The notes under the pieces were generated by a model. That model was not told where the DNA came from. It was given only the letters and a program-made list of their open reading frames with translations, and ran no database searches. From contig NZ_JADWYM010000016.1 in the NCBI RefSeq assembly GCF_022414535.1, positions 62,001 through 126,000 on the forward strand: DNA of 64,000 nucleotides. The letters are read 5' to 3'. This document shows positions 10,357 through 17,751 of this stretch, in pieces. A program made the position numbers and the translations under genes. Within the stretch, counting starts at the first letter, position 1, and every line of letters starts with the position of its first letter. The stretch is from Streptomyces sp. MUM 2J. GTDB lineage: Bacteria; Actinomycetota; Actinomycetes; Streptomycetales; Streptomycetaceae.

Positions 10357-10547
10357 GGCGCGCCTCTCTTACAGGTAGTCTCTGGACGCAACGCGGACGC
10401 AGCCGGAAGATCCCTTGTGGTCGAGTGCGCCACCGGCACGGCGAACAGAACGACCGGCGCCGAGCACGCATGTGGTGCCGGCCATCCGGACCGTCCCGGA
10501 AAGGAAGGCCGGACGAATACGGACCGGGGCGGCGACCCGGCCCGACG

Positions 10548-10778
10548 CTACGAGGCCACCGCACCCGAGGATTCGATGTACGCGGAGATCAACGCCACCG
10601 TCGGGTTGAGGAACATCTGGTCCATCGGGACCTCGACACCCAGTTCCTCCATGTAGGCGCCCTGAATCCTGACCATGATCAGAGACTGGCCGCCCAGGAC
10701 GAAGAAGTCGTCGTCGGCCGATATGTCATCGCGCTGCAACTCCCGGCACCAAATGGCGTGCACGCTGTCGGCGATCAC
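10548..10778 (-). CDS. Free-standing peptidyl carrier protein
   Basis: 76 residues, starting at a GTG (10778) with AGAGAGGA five bases upstream. The phosphopantetheine site is in FFVLGGQSLIMV: the Ser after GGQ carries the arm. It follows the free-standing adenylation gene by 38 bp, and the two probably form a didomain-like loading pair in trans. The carrier would present an activated, perhaps FAD-oxidised, amino acid to the first C domain of the NRPS. A longer frame extends upstream but only through the adenylation gene in another frame, so the GTG start is preferred. Confidence 0.85.
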   Translation of the reverse strand: MIADSVHAIWCRELQRDDISADDDFFVLGGQSLIMVRIQGAYMEELGVEVPMDQMFLNPTVALISAYIESSGAVAS

Positions 10779-10816
10779 GACAGTCCTCTCTGGTTCTTCA
10801 GCAAGGTCTCCGTGGA

Positions 10817-12400
10817 CTATGCCGCCGTGTTGCTGTCGGTGTACTGGTTCTCGATTGCATCCACCAGCGCCGCGCGGTCGATCTTCCCGTGCGGGCTCAA
10901 TGGAATGCGCGGGACGTTCACGAACCTGGCCGGAACCATGTTCCGCGGCAGCGTCCTCAGCAGGCCGCCGCGCACGTCGTTCTCGGCGAGGTCGTCCGAC
11001 GCCGGGACGATGAACGCCGTCAGCTCGGCTTCTCCGGCCTCGGTGTACCTGACCGCCACGGCGGCCTCCCGGACCCCCGCCAGCCTGCCGAGCGCGCGCT
11101 CGACGTCGGTGGGGTCGATGCGCATGCCCCGCACTTTCACCTGCGCGTCCATCCGGCCGGCGACGACGAGTTCGCCTGCCTCGGTCACATAGCCGCGGTC
11201 GCCCGTGCGGTACAGCCTGAGCGGCTCCCCGCCGACGTCGATCGTCGTGAACCTCTCGTTCTCCGGGCCGGAGGAGCCGAGGTAGCCCGCGCCGACGCCG
11301 GCTCCGGCGATGCAGATCTCGCCGTACTCCCCCGCCCCGACACCGCGCAGTTGTTCGTCGAGGAGGTGGATGTCGGTGTTGTAGGCCGGCCTGCCGACCG
11401 GTGCGATCCCCTCCGGGCCGGGCCAGTGGTCGGCGAGGTCGTACGACGTGGCGACGTCCGTGCACTCGGCGACGCCGTACTGGTGCAGGAGGGTGCACCT
11501 GTTGTCCTCGCGCCGCGCCCAGTCCGTGAGCCGTTCGGGCCTCAGCGCCTCCCCGCCGAACAGCACGTAGTCGAGCCGGGCGAGCGCGTCGCCGCCCCGC
11601 GCGGTCTCCCAGTCCACCAGCAGGTACAGCGTGCTGGAGGCGCAGTGCACCACGCGTATCTCGTGCTCGGTCAGCATGCGGTGGGCCATCAGGGCGTCGA
11701 AGTTCCGGCTCGCCATGAGGTACTGGGTGGCGCCGCAGAACAACGGCGTCATCAGGGCGCGCTGGGAGAGGTCGAACCCGAACGCGCTGACCACCAGGTG
11801 GTGCGACCCACGGTGCAGGCGGTACTCGACCGTCAGCCAGTTCAACAGGTTGAACCAGCCCTCGTGCCGCGCCGCGGTCAGCTTCGGCGTCCCGGTCGAC
11901 CCGGAGGTGAAGACCGCGTAGCAGATGTCGTCCCCGGTGACGGGGACGTCGGGCCGGGTCACCGGGTGGCCGGCCAGCCGGCCGGACAGCTGCCGGAGGT
12001 CGACGACCTCGGCCGGCGCCGGCTCGACCAGCGCGACCGTCGCGGGGGACGCCACGATCAGCGCCAGGCCGGGGATCCGGCCCAGCAGCAGCCGGAGTCT
12101 CGCCGACGGGTAGGCCGGGTCGAGTGGCACGTAGGCCGCACCCGCCTTCAACGTGCCGAGGATGGCGACGAGCATGTCGATCGAGTAGTCGAGGCAGACA
12201 CCGACCTTCGCACCGCGCGCTCCACGAGCGAGGAGGAAGTGCGCGAACCGGTTCGCCTCCGCGTTCAGCTCCGCGTACGTCATCCGCCGGCCGGCATGGA
12301 AGACGGCGACGGCGTCCGGGGTGGCGTCCGCGTACGCCTCGAACCGCCGGTGGACGACGGGCGCCGGGGGCAGGTCGACCCGCTTGCCCTGAAGGATCAT
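10817..12400 (-). CDS. Free-standing amino-acid adenylation protein
   Basis: 527 residues, a single AMP-forming adenylation domain. Core motifs: LKAGAAYVPLDPAYP (A2), FTSGSTGTPK (A3), YGEICIAG, YRTGDRGY (A7), a hinge KVRGMRIDP (A8) and the catalytic-lysine motif HGKIDRAAL (A10). It has no fused carrier domain. The A4 region is unusual: FDLSQRAL instead of the common FDxSVWE, so the pocket differs from ordinary NRPS A domains. By-eye pocket residues are D-L-R-C-L-G-Q-D-V; I cannot name the substrate. The ATG at 12400 is preceded by GGAG. It loads the carrier protein encoded directly downstream and probably needs the MbtH-like protein of the cluster. Confidence 0.9.
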   Translation of the reverse strand: MILQGKRVDLPPAPVVHRRFEAYADATPDAVAVFHAGRRMTYAELNAEANRFAHFLLARGARGAKVGVCLDYSIDMLVAILGTLKAGAAYVPLDPAYPSARLRLLLGRIPGLALIVASPATVALVEPAPAEVVDLRQLSGRLAGHPVTRPDVPVTGDDICYAVFTSGSTGTPKLTAARHEGWFNLLNWLTVEYRLHRGSHHLVVSAFGFDLSQRALMTPLFCGATQYLMASRNFDALMAHRMLTEHEIRVVHCASSTLYLLVDWETARGGDALARLDYVLFGGEALRPERLTDWARREDNRCTLLHQYGVAECTDVATSYDLADHWPGPEGIAPVGRPAYNTDIHLLDEQLRGVGAGEYGEICIAGAGVGAGYLGSSGPENERFTTIDVGGEPLRLYRTGDRGYVTEAGELVVAGRMDAQVKVRGMRIDPTDVERALGRLAGVREAAVAVRYTEAGEAELTAFIVPASDDLAENDVRGGLLRTLPRNMVPARFVNVPRIPLSPHGKIDRAALVDAIENQYTDSNTAA

Positions 12401-12480
12401 CAGCTGGCTCCGATGTGAGAGGGCGCCCGGTCGGTCGAGCCGCCGGCACGCCGCCGGGGATGGGGCCTTGGCCGGCGCCT

Positions 12481-13191
12481 CTAGGCGGTGCGCCGGCCGG
12501 CGGCGTCGAGCATCCGGGTCACCCACCTCTCCACGGGCAGGCCCTGCGCGGCGGCCACCTGCGAGTAGTAGTCCAGCTGGCTGGCGGACAGTTCGATGGT
12601 GAGCGTGGTGACCTTCCTGCGCCGCTCGCCGGCGCCCGCCGGCCCGGCCGGTGGGGGAACCTCCTGGCGCTCTTCGCCGCCGCCCGGAACGGCGCCGCCC
12701 GTACCGCGCTGCTCGGCCAGTCCGGCGCGGACCGCCCTGCGGAGCTCGTTGCGCGACCACTTGCGCCGGTCGGCCTCGCGCAGCCAGTAGTCCTGCTCCG
12801 GCGGCGACAGGCTGGTCACCTCGGCGTGGTGGGCGAAGCTGAGGCTGTCCCGCCTGCGGTGGTGTTCGAACCGCCGGGCCACCCATGCGTAGTTGCGCAG
12901 TGTCTGGTAGTCGAGTCCCGTTCGCTCGACCGCCTCCCGGTAGCGCCGCGCCCCGTAGCTGGTCGCTCCGAAGACCAGCCAGTCGCCGAGCCACCACGCC
13001 GAGGAGTTCGTGAGCTCACGCAGACCGGTCCCGATCCGCTCCCAGGACCGCTCCGGCAGACCCTGGGGGAAGGTCATCCCCGTCTTGCGGAGCGTGGCTT
13101 GTCTCCCGACGAAGGACAGCACCGCTTCAGGCTGCGCGGGCTCGTCTCCGGCTCCCGCCGGCCCCGCCGTGTACCGGCTCACCGTTCTCAC
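12481..13191 (-). CDS. LmbU/NovE-family transcriptional regulator
   Basis: 236 residues. The stretches WWLGDWLVFG, YREAVERTGLDYQTLRNY and RRDSLSFAHHAEV are diagnostic of the LmbU/NovE family of cluster-situated DNA-binding activators (lincomycin LmbU, novobiocin NovE). The central part contains the helix-turn-helix. A basic, Pro/Gly-rich linker follows and the C-terminal helix region ends AAGRRTA. Start: GTG at 13191 with GAGGGG six bases upstream; a longer frame to 13290 lacks a better ribosome site. It sits between mbtH and the adenylation gene on the same strand and is the likely pathway-specific activator of this NRPS cluster and perhaps of the divergent acyl-supply operon. Confidence 0.9.
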   Translation of the reverse strand: MRTVSRYTAGPAGAGDEPAQPEAVLSFVGRQATLRKTGMTFPQGLPERSWERIGTGLRELTNSSAWWLGDWLVFGATSYGARRYREAVERTGLDYQTLRNYAWVARRFEHHRRRDSLSFAHHAEVTSLSPPEQDYWLREADRRKWSRNELRRAVRAGLAEQRGTGGAVPGGGEERQEVPPPAGPAGAGERRRKVTTLTIELSASQLDYYSQVAAAQGLPVERWVTRMLDAAGRRTA

Positions 13192-13395
13192 AGGACGCCC
13201 CTCACCACATTCATCTCCCCACCGGAGTCCTTGCCTGGGTGTGCACCGTGCGGGCGACGTCGGGCAGCACGGGCCCGCGGCGCCCTCCACCGGGGTTCCC
13301 CCGGTTCATGTGGCGGGCAGGTGCGTGCCGTCGGACCGATCCGGGTCACCCGCCACGGGCCGTGGGCCGTGACGTCTCCGGCGTCCGACCGGCCT

Positions 13396-13611
13396 TCAGC
13401 CCTCCGCCATCGCCTCGCGCAGACTCCTCGGGCGCAGGTCGGTCCAGTTCCGCTCGACGTACTCCAGGCACTCGGACCGGGACGCCTCGCCGAGGACCAC
13501 CCGCCAGCCCGCCGGAACCTCGATGAACACCGGCCACAGGGAGTGCTGTTCCTCGTCGTTGACCACCACGCAAAAGCGGCCGTCCTCGTCATCGAAAGGG
13601 TTCGTGCTCAT
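13396..13611 (-). CDS. mbtH: MbtH-like NRPS chaperone
   Basis: 71 residues, the usual family length. It has the signature N-x-E-x-Q-x-S-x-W-P (NDEEQHSLWP) and the downstream VPAGWRVV and NWTDLRPRSL motifs that dock on adenylation domains. MbtH proteins stabilise and activate A domains and have no catalysis of their own. ATG at 13611 is preceded by GAGGA. It is the first gene of the minus-strand NRPS cluster; partners should be the free-standing A protein and the A domains of the C-A-T-E-C-A-T synthetase. Confidence 0.95.
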   Translation of the reverse strand: MSTNPFDDEDGRFCVVVNDEEQHSLWPVFIEVPAGWRVVLGEASRSECLEYVERNWTDLRPRSLREAMAEG

Positions 13612-14127
13612 GCCACCGTCCTCACACGTCGCGGGGTGACCCGGCAGGGAAGAACGCCAGGCCGAGTTCGAGGAAAAGGATCAGGGACGGGTTCACCGAT
13701 GGGCGTCGTCCCGTCGACAGGACATCCCGGCATCCGCAGCGCCCCTGGAACGTCGACGCCAACTTAGATCCGGGCCGCCGACCGCCACAAGGGTGGCAGG
13801 ACGCTGACCTCCCGGTCGTCCGCCCGCACCTGTGTCCCACCGGGGTTCTTGTGCCACCATGACCGACCAGTGGCCCAGCGGCGGGCGACGGGACCGGGCG
13901 GACCCTCTGCCCTTTCGCGCTTCCGCCCCGGTTGCCGAGCCGGGCCGGACGGGCGCCGGCCCGCGTCGCCACCTGCGTCTGAGCACCAGCGCATCAGTTT
14001 CCCCTACCACCTGTAATCCGCGTTCGGCCCACACCGTGCGATTCCCCTTCGGAAAAGGCCCTTCGGTGTGTTCCGCGGGGCACGACGGCAGAAAGCTCAT
14101 CGACGGACCTACGACTGGTGATCGGTC
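13612..14127. promoter_or_regulatory. Divergent intergenic region between NRPS cluster and acyl operon
   Basis: 516 bp between the divergent mbtH and E1-alpha genes. I see no convincing gene in it. It must hold the promoters of both operons, and is a good place for LmbU-type regulator binding, but I could not recognise defined -35/-10 boxes. Confidence 0.5.
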
Positions 14128-15033
14128 TTGAAGTCAGAATCCGAGTACGCGACAGATCCAGACGACGACACACGACGGTCGCTGTTGCGCCACATGCTGG
14201 TGGCGAGGGGCGTCGACGAGGAGGCCCGGCAGCTCCAGAAGCAGGGGGCGCTGGACCTCTGGCTGTCCTGCCAGGGGCAGGAGGCCGCGCAGGTGGGCTC
14301 CGCCCTCGCGGTCGGTCCGGCCCCGACGGTCTTTCCCAGCTACCGCGAGCACGCGGTCGCCCTCCTGCGCGGCGTGACACCGGCCGAACTGGTCGCGCAG
14401 TGGGGTGGCCGGACGTTCTGCGGATGGGACCCGCGCAGGCTCCGGTTCTTCCCCTACACACTGGTCCTGGCCGCGCAGACGCTGCACGGCGTCGGCTACT
14501 CGATCGGGCAGCGGTTGCAGGGCCGGGAGGAGTTCGTCGTCGTGTACGTAGGCGACGGCGCCACCAGCGAGGGCGACATGTCGGAGGCGATGAACCTCGC
14601 CGCCGTCGAGTCGGCGTCCGTGCTGTTCGTCTGCCAGAACAACGGCTGGGCCATCTCGAAACCGTCCCGGGAGCAGATGCGCACCTCGTTGGCCGAGCGT
14701 GCCCGGGGCTTCGGCATCGAGTCCCACCGGATACCGGGCCGGGACCCGGAGACCGTCTTCTCCACCTGCTCACGGGCCGCTGCCCGGATCCGCGCGGAGC
14801 GGGCTCCCCATCTCGTGGAGATCCAGGTGGAACGCATGCACGGTCACTCGACCTCCGACGCCCAGGAGGTGTACCGCAGCCGCGACGACATCGCACGGGC
14901 CAGGGCGGCGGACCCGGTGGCCGCCTACGCGGCCCGGTTGAGCGCTCTGGGCCTGGTGGACACCGCGTGGTTCGACGCCGTCGAGGCGGAAGTCCGTGAA
15001 CTGCGCGAGCGGTTGATGAAGGAGTACGCGTGA
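14128..15033 (+). CDS. 2-oxoacid dehydrogenase E1 component, alpha subunit (thiamine-diphosphate dependent)
   Basis: 301 residues. The thiamine-diphosphate motif is GDGATSEGDMSEAMNLAA (GDG...N type) and NNGWAISKP follows, as in branched-chain/pyruvate dehydrogenase E1-alpha. The HGHSTSDAQEVYRS loop near residue 240 corresponds to the regulated loop of E1-alpha. The subunit decarboxylates a 2-oxoacid and, with E1-beta, transfers the acyl group to a lipoyl lysine. The only start after the upstream in-frame stop (14119) is TTG at 14128, with GGTGA six bases before it; the next candidate, an internal ATG, has no ribosome site. It is the first gene of a seven-gene operon with acyl-assembly genes, so it most likely serves secondary metabolism. 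Confidence 0.9.
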   Translation: MKSESEYATDPDDDTRRSLLRHMLVARGVDEEARQLQKQGALDLWLSCQGQEAAQVGSALAVGPAPTVFPSYREHAVALLRGVTPAELVAQWGGRTFCGWDPRRLRFFPYTLVLAAQTLHGVGYSIGQRLQGREEFVVVYVGDGATSEGDMSEAMNLAAVESASVLFVCQNNGWAISKPSREQMRTSLAERARGFGIESHRIPGRDPETVFSTCSRAAARIRAERAPHLVEIQVERMHGHSTSDAQEVYRSRDDIARARAADPVAAYAARLSALGLVDTAWFDAVEAEVRELRERLMKEYA

Positions 15034-16010
15034 TGAGCACCACGTCGGTGCCCCTGGCGGAGGCGATCAACGCCACCCTCGCCGATCTCCTGGAGCAGGA
15101 CCCGGCCTTGCTGCTGCTCGGCGAGGACATCGGACGCCTCGGGGGCGTCTTCCGGGTGACCCGGGGACTGCGGGACCGCTTCGGTGCGGACCGGGTGCGT
15201 GACTCGCTCCTCGCCGAGTCCACGATCGTCGGCCAGGCGGTCGGCCTGGCGATGAGTGGGCTGGTGCCGGTCTGCGAGATCCAGTTCGACGGGTTCACCT
15301 ATCCCGCGGTGAACCAGTTGGTGACCCAGGCGGCCCGGATCGGCGAACGATGGAACGGGCGGGTCAGCCCGAGCCTGGTGGTGCGCATCCCGAGCGGCGG
15401 CGGCATCCGGGGCGTCGAGCACCACAGCGAATCCAACGAGGCGCTGTTCGCCCGTGTCCCGGGGATCTCGGTGGCGTGCCCGTCCACGGGTGAGGACGCC
15501 GACCAGATCCTGCGGTACGCGGTAGGGCTCGGCTCGCCCGTGGTGGTGTACGAGCCGATCCGCCTGTACTGGCGGAGGAGCACGCCCCCGCGGGACCCGG
15601 AGCCCGCACGGTCACCGACCGGGGCCCGGGTGGCGCGGCGCGGCACGGATCTGACGATCGCCACGTTCGGCGCGGTCACCCACGAGGTACTGGAGGCGGC
15701 GCACGCGCTCAGCCCCGGTGTCGACGTCGAGGTGGTGGACCTGCGCTGGGTGGCCCCGATCGACATGGACACCGTGCTGGAGTCCGTCGCCCGCACCGGG
15801 CGGCTGCTGATCGTGCACGAGGGGTCGAAGGACGTCGGCATCGGTGCCGAGATCGCGGCGTCGGTGTCCGAGCACGGATTCGGCGCGCTCCGGCGCCCGG
15901 TCCGCCGGCTGGCGCCGGCCCGTCGCGCCTACCCCCCGGCGGACTTCGAGAAGGACTACCTGATCGGTGTGCAGGAGATCAAGGACGAGGTGCTGGTGAT
16001 GACGAAGTGA
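15033..16010 (+). CDS. 2-oxoacid dehydrogenase E1 component, beta subunit
   Basis: 325 residues from the ATG at 15033, which overlaps the E1-alpha stop as TGATG (a GTG three bases earlier is also possible). It has the transketolase-like pyrimidine-binding part (LLLGEDIG, AESTIVGQAVGLAMSG, EIQFDGFTYPA) and the C-terminal transketolase domain (VEVVDLRWVAPIDMDTV, LIVHEGSKDVGIGAE). It pairs with the upstream alpha subunit to form an alpha2beta2 E1. No E2 acyltransferase or E3 dihydrolipoamide dehydrogenase gene is nearby. Confidence 0.92.
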   Translation: MSTTSVPLAEAINATLADLLEQDPALLLLGEDIGRLGGVFRVTRGLRDRFGADRVRDSLLAESTIVGQAVGLAMSGLVPVCEIQFDGFTYPAVNQLVTQAARIGERWNGRVSPSLVVRIPSGGGIRGVEHHSESNEALFARVPGISVACPSTGEDADQILRYAVGLGSPVVVYEPIRLYWRRSTPPRDPEPARSPTGARVARRGTDLTIATFGAVTHEVLEAAHALSPGVDVEVVDLRWVAPIDMDTVLESVARTGRLLIVHEGSKDVGIGAEIAASVSEHGFGALRRPVRRLAPARRAYPPADFEKDYLIGVQEIKDEVLVMTK

Positions 16011-16255
16011 CCCACTCCCCGGTGGACATGCGGGTGCCCGGCTTCGGGCACGGTCTCGGCGAAGCCCTGCTGATCGAGTGGGTCGCCGCCGTCGGCGACC
16101 TGGTCGAACGCGGGGACGTCATCGCGGTCATCGAGACCGACAAGGCCAGCACGGAGATCGTGGCGGAGCGCGCCGGACGGGTCACGGCCCACTCCGCGAC
16201 GGCCGGCACGGTCCTGAAGACCGGTGACCCTCTGTACCAGTTGGCGAGCGGCTAG
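16007..16255 (+). CDS. Stand-alone lipoyl-domain protein
   Basis: 82 residues, GTG start at 16007 overlapping the E1-beta stop (GTGA). It is a single biotinyl/lipoyl domain: the lipoylation motif ETDKAST carries the lysine near residue 46, preceded by WVAAVGDLVERGDVI and followed by G-x-GTVLKTGDPL. Usual E2 proteins add a subunit-binding domain and a ~230-residue catalytic domain; neither is present. It should carry the acyl group from E1 as an acyl-lipoyl thioester to an unknown acceptor, probably the ACP or KSIII encoded just downstream. Its TAG stop falls in the CTAG that borders mobile element copy 2. Confidence 0.9.
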   Translation: MTHSPVDMRVPGFGHGLGEALLIEWVAAVGDLVERGDVIAVIETDKASTEIVAERAGRVTAHSATAGTVLKTGDPLYQLASG

Positions 16256-16416
16256 TGCCGCGGCGGGCACCGTTCGCCCGTCAGGGAGCGGCGTCCGGTG
16301 CGTGCTCCCGGCGTGCCGGCCGGAAGTCCTCGTACTGGGCGTACTCGGGCTTTCGGCCGGTGCGGCGGGAGTGCGTGCCGGGCGCCGCGACGGGGCGAAC
16401 GTCGCCTGTTGCGGCA
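16256..16416. mobile_element. Fold-back MITE-like element, copy 2 (between lipoyl and ACP genes)
   Basis: 161 bp core nearly identical to copy 1 (2 differences in 163 bp) and in the same orientation on the plus strand. It is flanked by CTAG (16252-16255, containing the upstream gene's stop codon) and CCAG (16417-16420), a near-perfect 4-bp duplication. The long inverted arms would fold into a large hairpin in the operon's messenger RNA, between the lipoyl and ACP cistrons. No coding capacity. Confidence 0.8.
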
Positions 16417-16483
16417 CCAGGGGGTGTTCCCCCGCCCGAGACCCGAGATCCAGTCCCCTTGATCCCGTGAACGGAGAAGGAAC

Positions 16484-16732
16484 ATGAGCGACATGGAGAG
16501 CCGCATCAGGGACGCGATGCTGGCCAAACTGCGTGAGCGCGACCCGTCGTTGGGCCCCGACGACCTCACCCGGCCGGTCGCCGACCTCGACCTCGACTCC
16601 CTCGACCTGGTCGAGCTGCACCAGCGGCTGGAGCGCGAACTCCAGGTCAAGGGCGACCTCCAGGAGACCTCGGGCTTCGCCTTCCTGGACGACTTCAGCA
16701 GCTACTTCCTGAAACTGGCGAGCGGGGAATGA
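16484..16732 (+). CDS. Acyl carrier protein
   Basis: 82 residues, ATG preceded by GGAGAAGG. The attachment site is DLDLDSLDLVEL, where the Ser of DSL receives phosphopantetheine. It is an acidic, discrete type II carrier. Its stop overlaps the start of the KSIII gene (ATGA), so the two are translationally coupled. It is the likely carrier on which the E1-derived acyl unit is elongated or oxidised. Confidence 0.93.
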   Translation: MSDMESRIRDAMLAKLRERDPSLGPDDLTRPVADLDLDSLDLVELHQRLERELQVKGDLQETSGFAFLDDFSSYFLKLASGE

Positions 16733-17667
16733 GTGCGGGCATCGTCGATGTCGCCACGGCGAAGCCCGGCCGGAGGGTCGCCAACGACGACTTCGCGTCG
16801 ATCGGCCTCACGGACGAGTGGATACGACGCCGCAGCGGCATCGCGTCCCGCTCCTGGCTGCCGGACGGAACACCGTTGGCGGACGTCGCCGCGGAGGCGT
16901 GCGCGCCGATCGTGACCCGGATGGAGGACCCCTCCTCGATCGGCGCCCTGGTCGTCGTCAGCACCTCGGTGCGGCAGCGCGTCCCGGGCATCGCGCAGAA
17001 GGTCGCACAACGCGCCGGTCTCGGCGCCGATGTGCTGGCCCTCGACATGAACGCGGCCTGCTGCGGCTTCGTCTACGGGCTGGTCACCGGGCTCTCGCTC
17101 TGCGAGGCGGGACAGGCACGGTCGGTCCTGGTGTGCTCGGTGGAGGCCATGTCCCGGCTCGTGGACCGCACGGACCGGCAGACGGCGTGCATCTTCGCCG
17201 ACGGCTCCGCGGCCGTGCTGCTGGAAGACCGCACGGAGTTCGCGGGCTTCCGCCAGATCGCCGGCTGCGACGGCTCCCGGGAGGCGCTCATGCGGGAGAC
17301 CGACGAGGGCGGCATCCACCTGGACGGCCTGCAGGTGTACGACCGGGCCGTGCACAGGATGTCGGAGTCGGCGCGGTTCCTCTTCGAACACGACCCCGCG
17401 CCGACCGTCCTGGTCGGCCACCAGGCCAACGGCCGCATCCTGGAGCAGGTCCGCGGCTTCACCACCGATCTCGGCGTGCCCTTCGTGAATCGGATCGAGC
17501 ACCTCGGCAACACGTCGTCCGCCTCCATCCCACTGGCGTTCGCCGAGGAGATGAACGCCGGTTCCCTCCCCGCCGCGGGCCGGCTCGGGGCCGTGGCCTA
17601 CGGCGCCGGTGAGGCGTGGGGCGGGGTGGCGGTGGACTACCGGGTGCCGAGCGCCACGGCCCTCTGA
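16729..17667 (+). CDS. 3-oxoacyl-ACP synthase III (FabH-like KSIII)
   Basis: 312 residues, the normal size for FabH. The catalytic triad is complete: Cys111 in NAACCGF, His231 in GHQAN and Asn261 in LGNTSSAS. KSIII enzymes condense an acyl donor with malonyl-ACP, or in some pathways only transfer acyl groups. Overlap with the ACP gene indicates they work together. A second Cys follows the catalytic one (ACCGF), a mild departure from the usual ACAGF/ACSGF. It may prime the chain with the acyl group delivered by the E1/lipoyl proteins. Confidence 0.92.
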   Translation: MSAGIVDVATAKPGRRVANDDFASIGLTDEWIRRRSGIASRSWLPDGTPLADVAAEACAPIVTRMEDPSSIGALVVVSTSVRQRVPGIAQKVAQRAGLGADVLALDMNAACCGFVYGLVTGLSLCEAGQARSVLVCSVEAMSRLVDRTDRQTACIFADGSAAVLLEDRTEFAGFRQIAGCDGSREALMRETDEGGIHLDGLQVYDRAVHRMSESARFLFEHDPAPTVLVGHQANGRILEQVRGFTTDLGVPFVNRIEHLGNTSSASIPLAFAEEMNAGSLPAAGRLGAVAYGAGEAWGGVAVDYRVPSATAL

Positions 17668-17751
17668 TCACGCCGGACACCCCGAAAACCCATTCGATCA
17701 CGGGAGGTTGTCATCTACTCGCCCGACGCCTGGGTCCTGCGCTCCGGCGCA

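Noticed and set aside
1186..10656. Very long plus-strand open frame (3156 codons) opposite the NRPS genes
   Set aside because: It is the antisense shadow of GC-rich NRPS coding sequence: no domain is recognisable and the protein is full of Arg/Gly/Pro, while the minus strand has clear C, A, T and E motifs.
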